DNA of 64,000 nucleotides from Eubacteriales bacterium SKADARSKE-1 (GTDB lineage Bacteria; Bacillota; Clostridia; Oscillospirales; Acutalibacteraceae): NCBI GenBank assembly GCA_030920305.1, contig JARLUB010000002.1, positions 225,674 to 289,673 of the forward strand, read 5' to 3'. Shown piece by piece: positions 62,650 to 64,000 of this stretch (position 1 is its first letter; each line of letters starts with the position of its first letter). The notes under the pieces were generated by a model. It saw only the letters and a program-made list of their open reading frames with translations, ran no database searches and was not told where the DNA came from. The position numbers and the translations under genes were made by a program.

Positions 62650-63391
62650 GGTTGTACCACACTCCATCTGCTTTAGCGCTGGGTTTTGTTGGATCTTAGT
62701 CTATTGAGACAACTATTATATCTTTATGCTCCCACTGCCTTTATTTGACCATTTTAGAAAAGTCTTCCACTACCTGTTTAAATGGTTTTGCAATTTCCTC
62801 TTTAGGTATAACTTTTTCTATTTTGTCGCCAAGTAACATAAGTCGGAGTGATTCAATATAACCAGCGTCTTTGCTTTCCTTAGATTTATCTCCGCACAAC
62901 AAGTCCCAAAACTCCCCAACAACTCCCTCGTCCGGATTATTCAAACCTTCGGTTTTTGCAAACCAACTCTTAATCCACCCGGCTGCACGTCCAGGAAAAC
63001 CGAATACACCAGCTGCGGTCTCTTCCATAGGTGCTATAATGCCGTTTCGAGCAGCGCAAATGCCGGCTGAACCCAACGCCATTATGGAAGCTGGAATTAC
63101 TGCGAATGGGCTAAAATATATTATAGCACCCGTTCCCGGCAATCCAGCAAGCCCGCCTCCAGCTAGAGCCAGCTCTTGTTTAATAGACCCTTCTTCAACA
63201 ACAAAATCTTCAGCCCTAGTAGCTAAATTTGTAAAATAATCTATTACTTTTTCAGCATCATCATAACGAATTAAATATTTTTTGCAGGTCGGCTTTTTGT
63301 TATCACATGTTGTCTCATACCAACTATTGTCCAATAAAGGCATCTCTTCTCGTCTTGTGTGTGAAATATCAGTGTCAGCAAAAACTTCCAT
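62650..63391 (-). pseudogene. Decayed copy of secreted hydrophobic-core protein A
   Basis: 216 codons (62741-63391) match protein A nearly residue for residue from KPTCKKYLIRYDDAEK to EDFSKMVK, then hit an in-frame stop where A has a Glu codon. Beyond it the DNA continues to translate as QWEHKDIIVVSID, then another stop, then DPTKPSA before diverging, so the C-terminal region is present but broken. The N-terminal signal peptide is also lost: upstream codons read YYTGSFSMEVFADTD out of a hydrophobic context. Evidence of duplication followed by decay. Confidence 0.85.
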
Positions 63392-63581
63392 TGAAAAACT
63401 TCCAGTATAATAAAGGCTTTGGCAAACATGTTTGCACTAGATTTGGCTAGCTAAAGGCGTGTCCTTTCAGTGATAAGTATTACAAAAAAGTTCTCTTGGA
63501 CTTTTCAAATGGCTATATAATATCCATAGCCCAAATGCAAATACAAAATTACAGCTATTGTTGTAAGTTTACAATAAAACT

Positions 63582-63626
63582 AAAAACCTGCTAAAAGAAG
63601 TTTCTTACTCTTCTTAGCAGGTTTTT
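63582..63626 (-). terminator. Terminator after the small membrane protein gene
   Basis: AAAACCTGCTA/TAGCAGGTTTT with an inner AAGAAG/CTTCTT stem and T-runs on both sides. Confidence 0.8.
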
Positions 63627-63630
63627 TATA

Positions 63631-63909
63631 TTATAAATTAGTAAGCTTATTAATTAAATCGAAGGTATAATTAGCCCCGCGCGACAGCAAAATTCCAGTC
63701 AAAATGTTACCAACATAGGGGAGATTTGATTTTAAATTAAAATATTCCGGCAAATCTAGCTTGTATGCTACAGCCACTAAAATTCCTAAAATTATACTGG
63801 CTAGCATTTTCCATGAAAAGCTGCCGTCTACGAAAAACTGGTTCCAATATGTAATTACGGCTTCGATGATAACAGCAAAGCAAATAAATCCGAATGTTTT
63901 TTTCTCCAT
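63631..63909 (-). CDS. Holin-like small membrane protein
   Basis: 92 residues, three hydrophobic segments (FICFAVIIEAVITYW, MLASIILGILVAVAY, VGNILTGILLSRG). Size and layout resemble phage holins and related small clostridial membrane proteins; no specific family is recognised. Start after GGAAGGAGT. Possibly part of the accessory island. Confidence 0.55.
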   Translation of the reverse strand: MEKKTFGFICFAVIIEAVITYWNQFFVDGSFSWKMLASIILGILVAVAYKLDLPEYFNLKSNLPYVGNILTGILLSRGANYTFDLINKLTNL

Positions 63910-64000
63910 AAAAAACTCCTTCCTTAAATTTTTTTGCTTATTAGGTTTAATTTAGCAACGAGGCGGGTAAAATTTTTAAAACTCATCTAAAAACTTAAAG
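63910..64000. other. Window end; nothing identified
   Basis: AT-rich sequence upstream of the holin-like gene; no feature supported. Confidence 0.4.

Noticed and set aside
62741-63391. Intact shorter homologue of protein A
   Set aside because: Homology continues past the stop codons and the signal peptide is lost, so it is a pseudogene.

Overview
The window looks like a low-GC, endospore-forming member of the Clostridia. Three things point there: Firmicutes gene orders (yhbY-yqeK-rsfS-leuS; rnc-smc-ftsY; plsX, trmFO, topA, dprA), a set of sporulation genes (a spore photoproduct lyase fragment, spmA/spmB, ylbJ, yqfC/yqfD), and AT-rich sequence with strong Shine-Dalgarno sites. No species can be named from the sequence alone.

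Layout. 1-1.7 kb: 5' end of splB (cut by the window edge), a fluoride riboswitch with fluC, and rpmB. 1.8-3.4 kb: an operon of five small proteins with Nif11-like or shortened Gly-Gly leaders, with no maturase or transporter beside them. 3.7-24 kb: mostly housekeeping genes on the minus strand (yqeG, rpsU, leuS, rsfS, yqeK, a decayed nadD, yhbY, ftsY, smc, an Elp3-like radical SAM gene, rnc, plsX, trmFO, topA, dprA, an rRNA methyltransferase, a probable 6S RNA, a DUF1292 gene, a lipid kinase and a GNAT acetyltransferase). 24.2-31.6 kb: three co-directional genes sharing a 114-residue Nif11-like leader plus membrane segment; the last encodes 2053 residues of repeats, coiled coil and duplicated domains. 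31.9-38.2 kb: spmB/spmA, an AbrB-type regulator, ylbJ, yqfC-yqfD, ybeY and era. 38.2-49.3 kb: a TrkH/KtrB potassium transporter subunit, a QueT-like transporter, a glycine-rich secreted protein, nadE, a small polysaccharide cluster (polymerase/ligase, aminotransferase, sugar transferase) and queA. 49.4-52.4 kb: asd-dapA-dapB for diaminopimelate/lysine and dipicolinate precursor supply.

52.5-64 kb is accessory. A tRNA-Ala(GGC) gene abuts a tyrosine integrase, an excisionase-like gene, a GC-richer noncoding block, a sigma-like gene and two XRE regulators. This resembles the integration/regulation end of a Tn916/Tn1549-type element whose conjugation genes are not in view. Beyond it lie three adjacent secreted proteins of one family with glycine-rich hydrophobic cores, a divergent 890-residue secreted proline-rich protein with two duplicated modules, a decayed second copy of one family member, and a small holin-like membrane protein.

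Most promising novelty: the two unlinked Nif11-type leader systems (five small precursors, and the giant repeat protein with two short paralogues), and the secreted hydrophobic-core family next to the proline-rich protein. Genome erosion shows too: a nadD remnant with a one-base deletion in its HxGH motif, a broken toxin-like paralogue, and missing phoH/dgkA/acpP neighbours.
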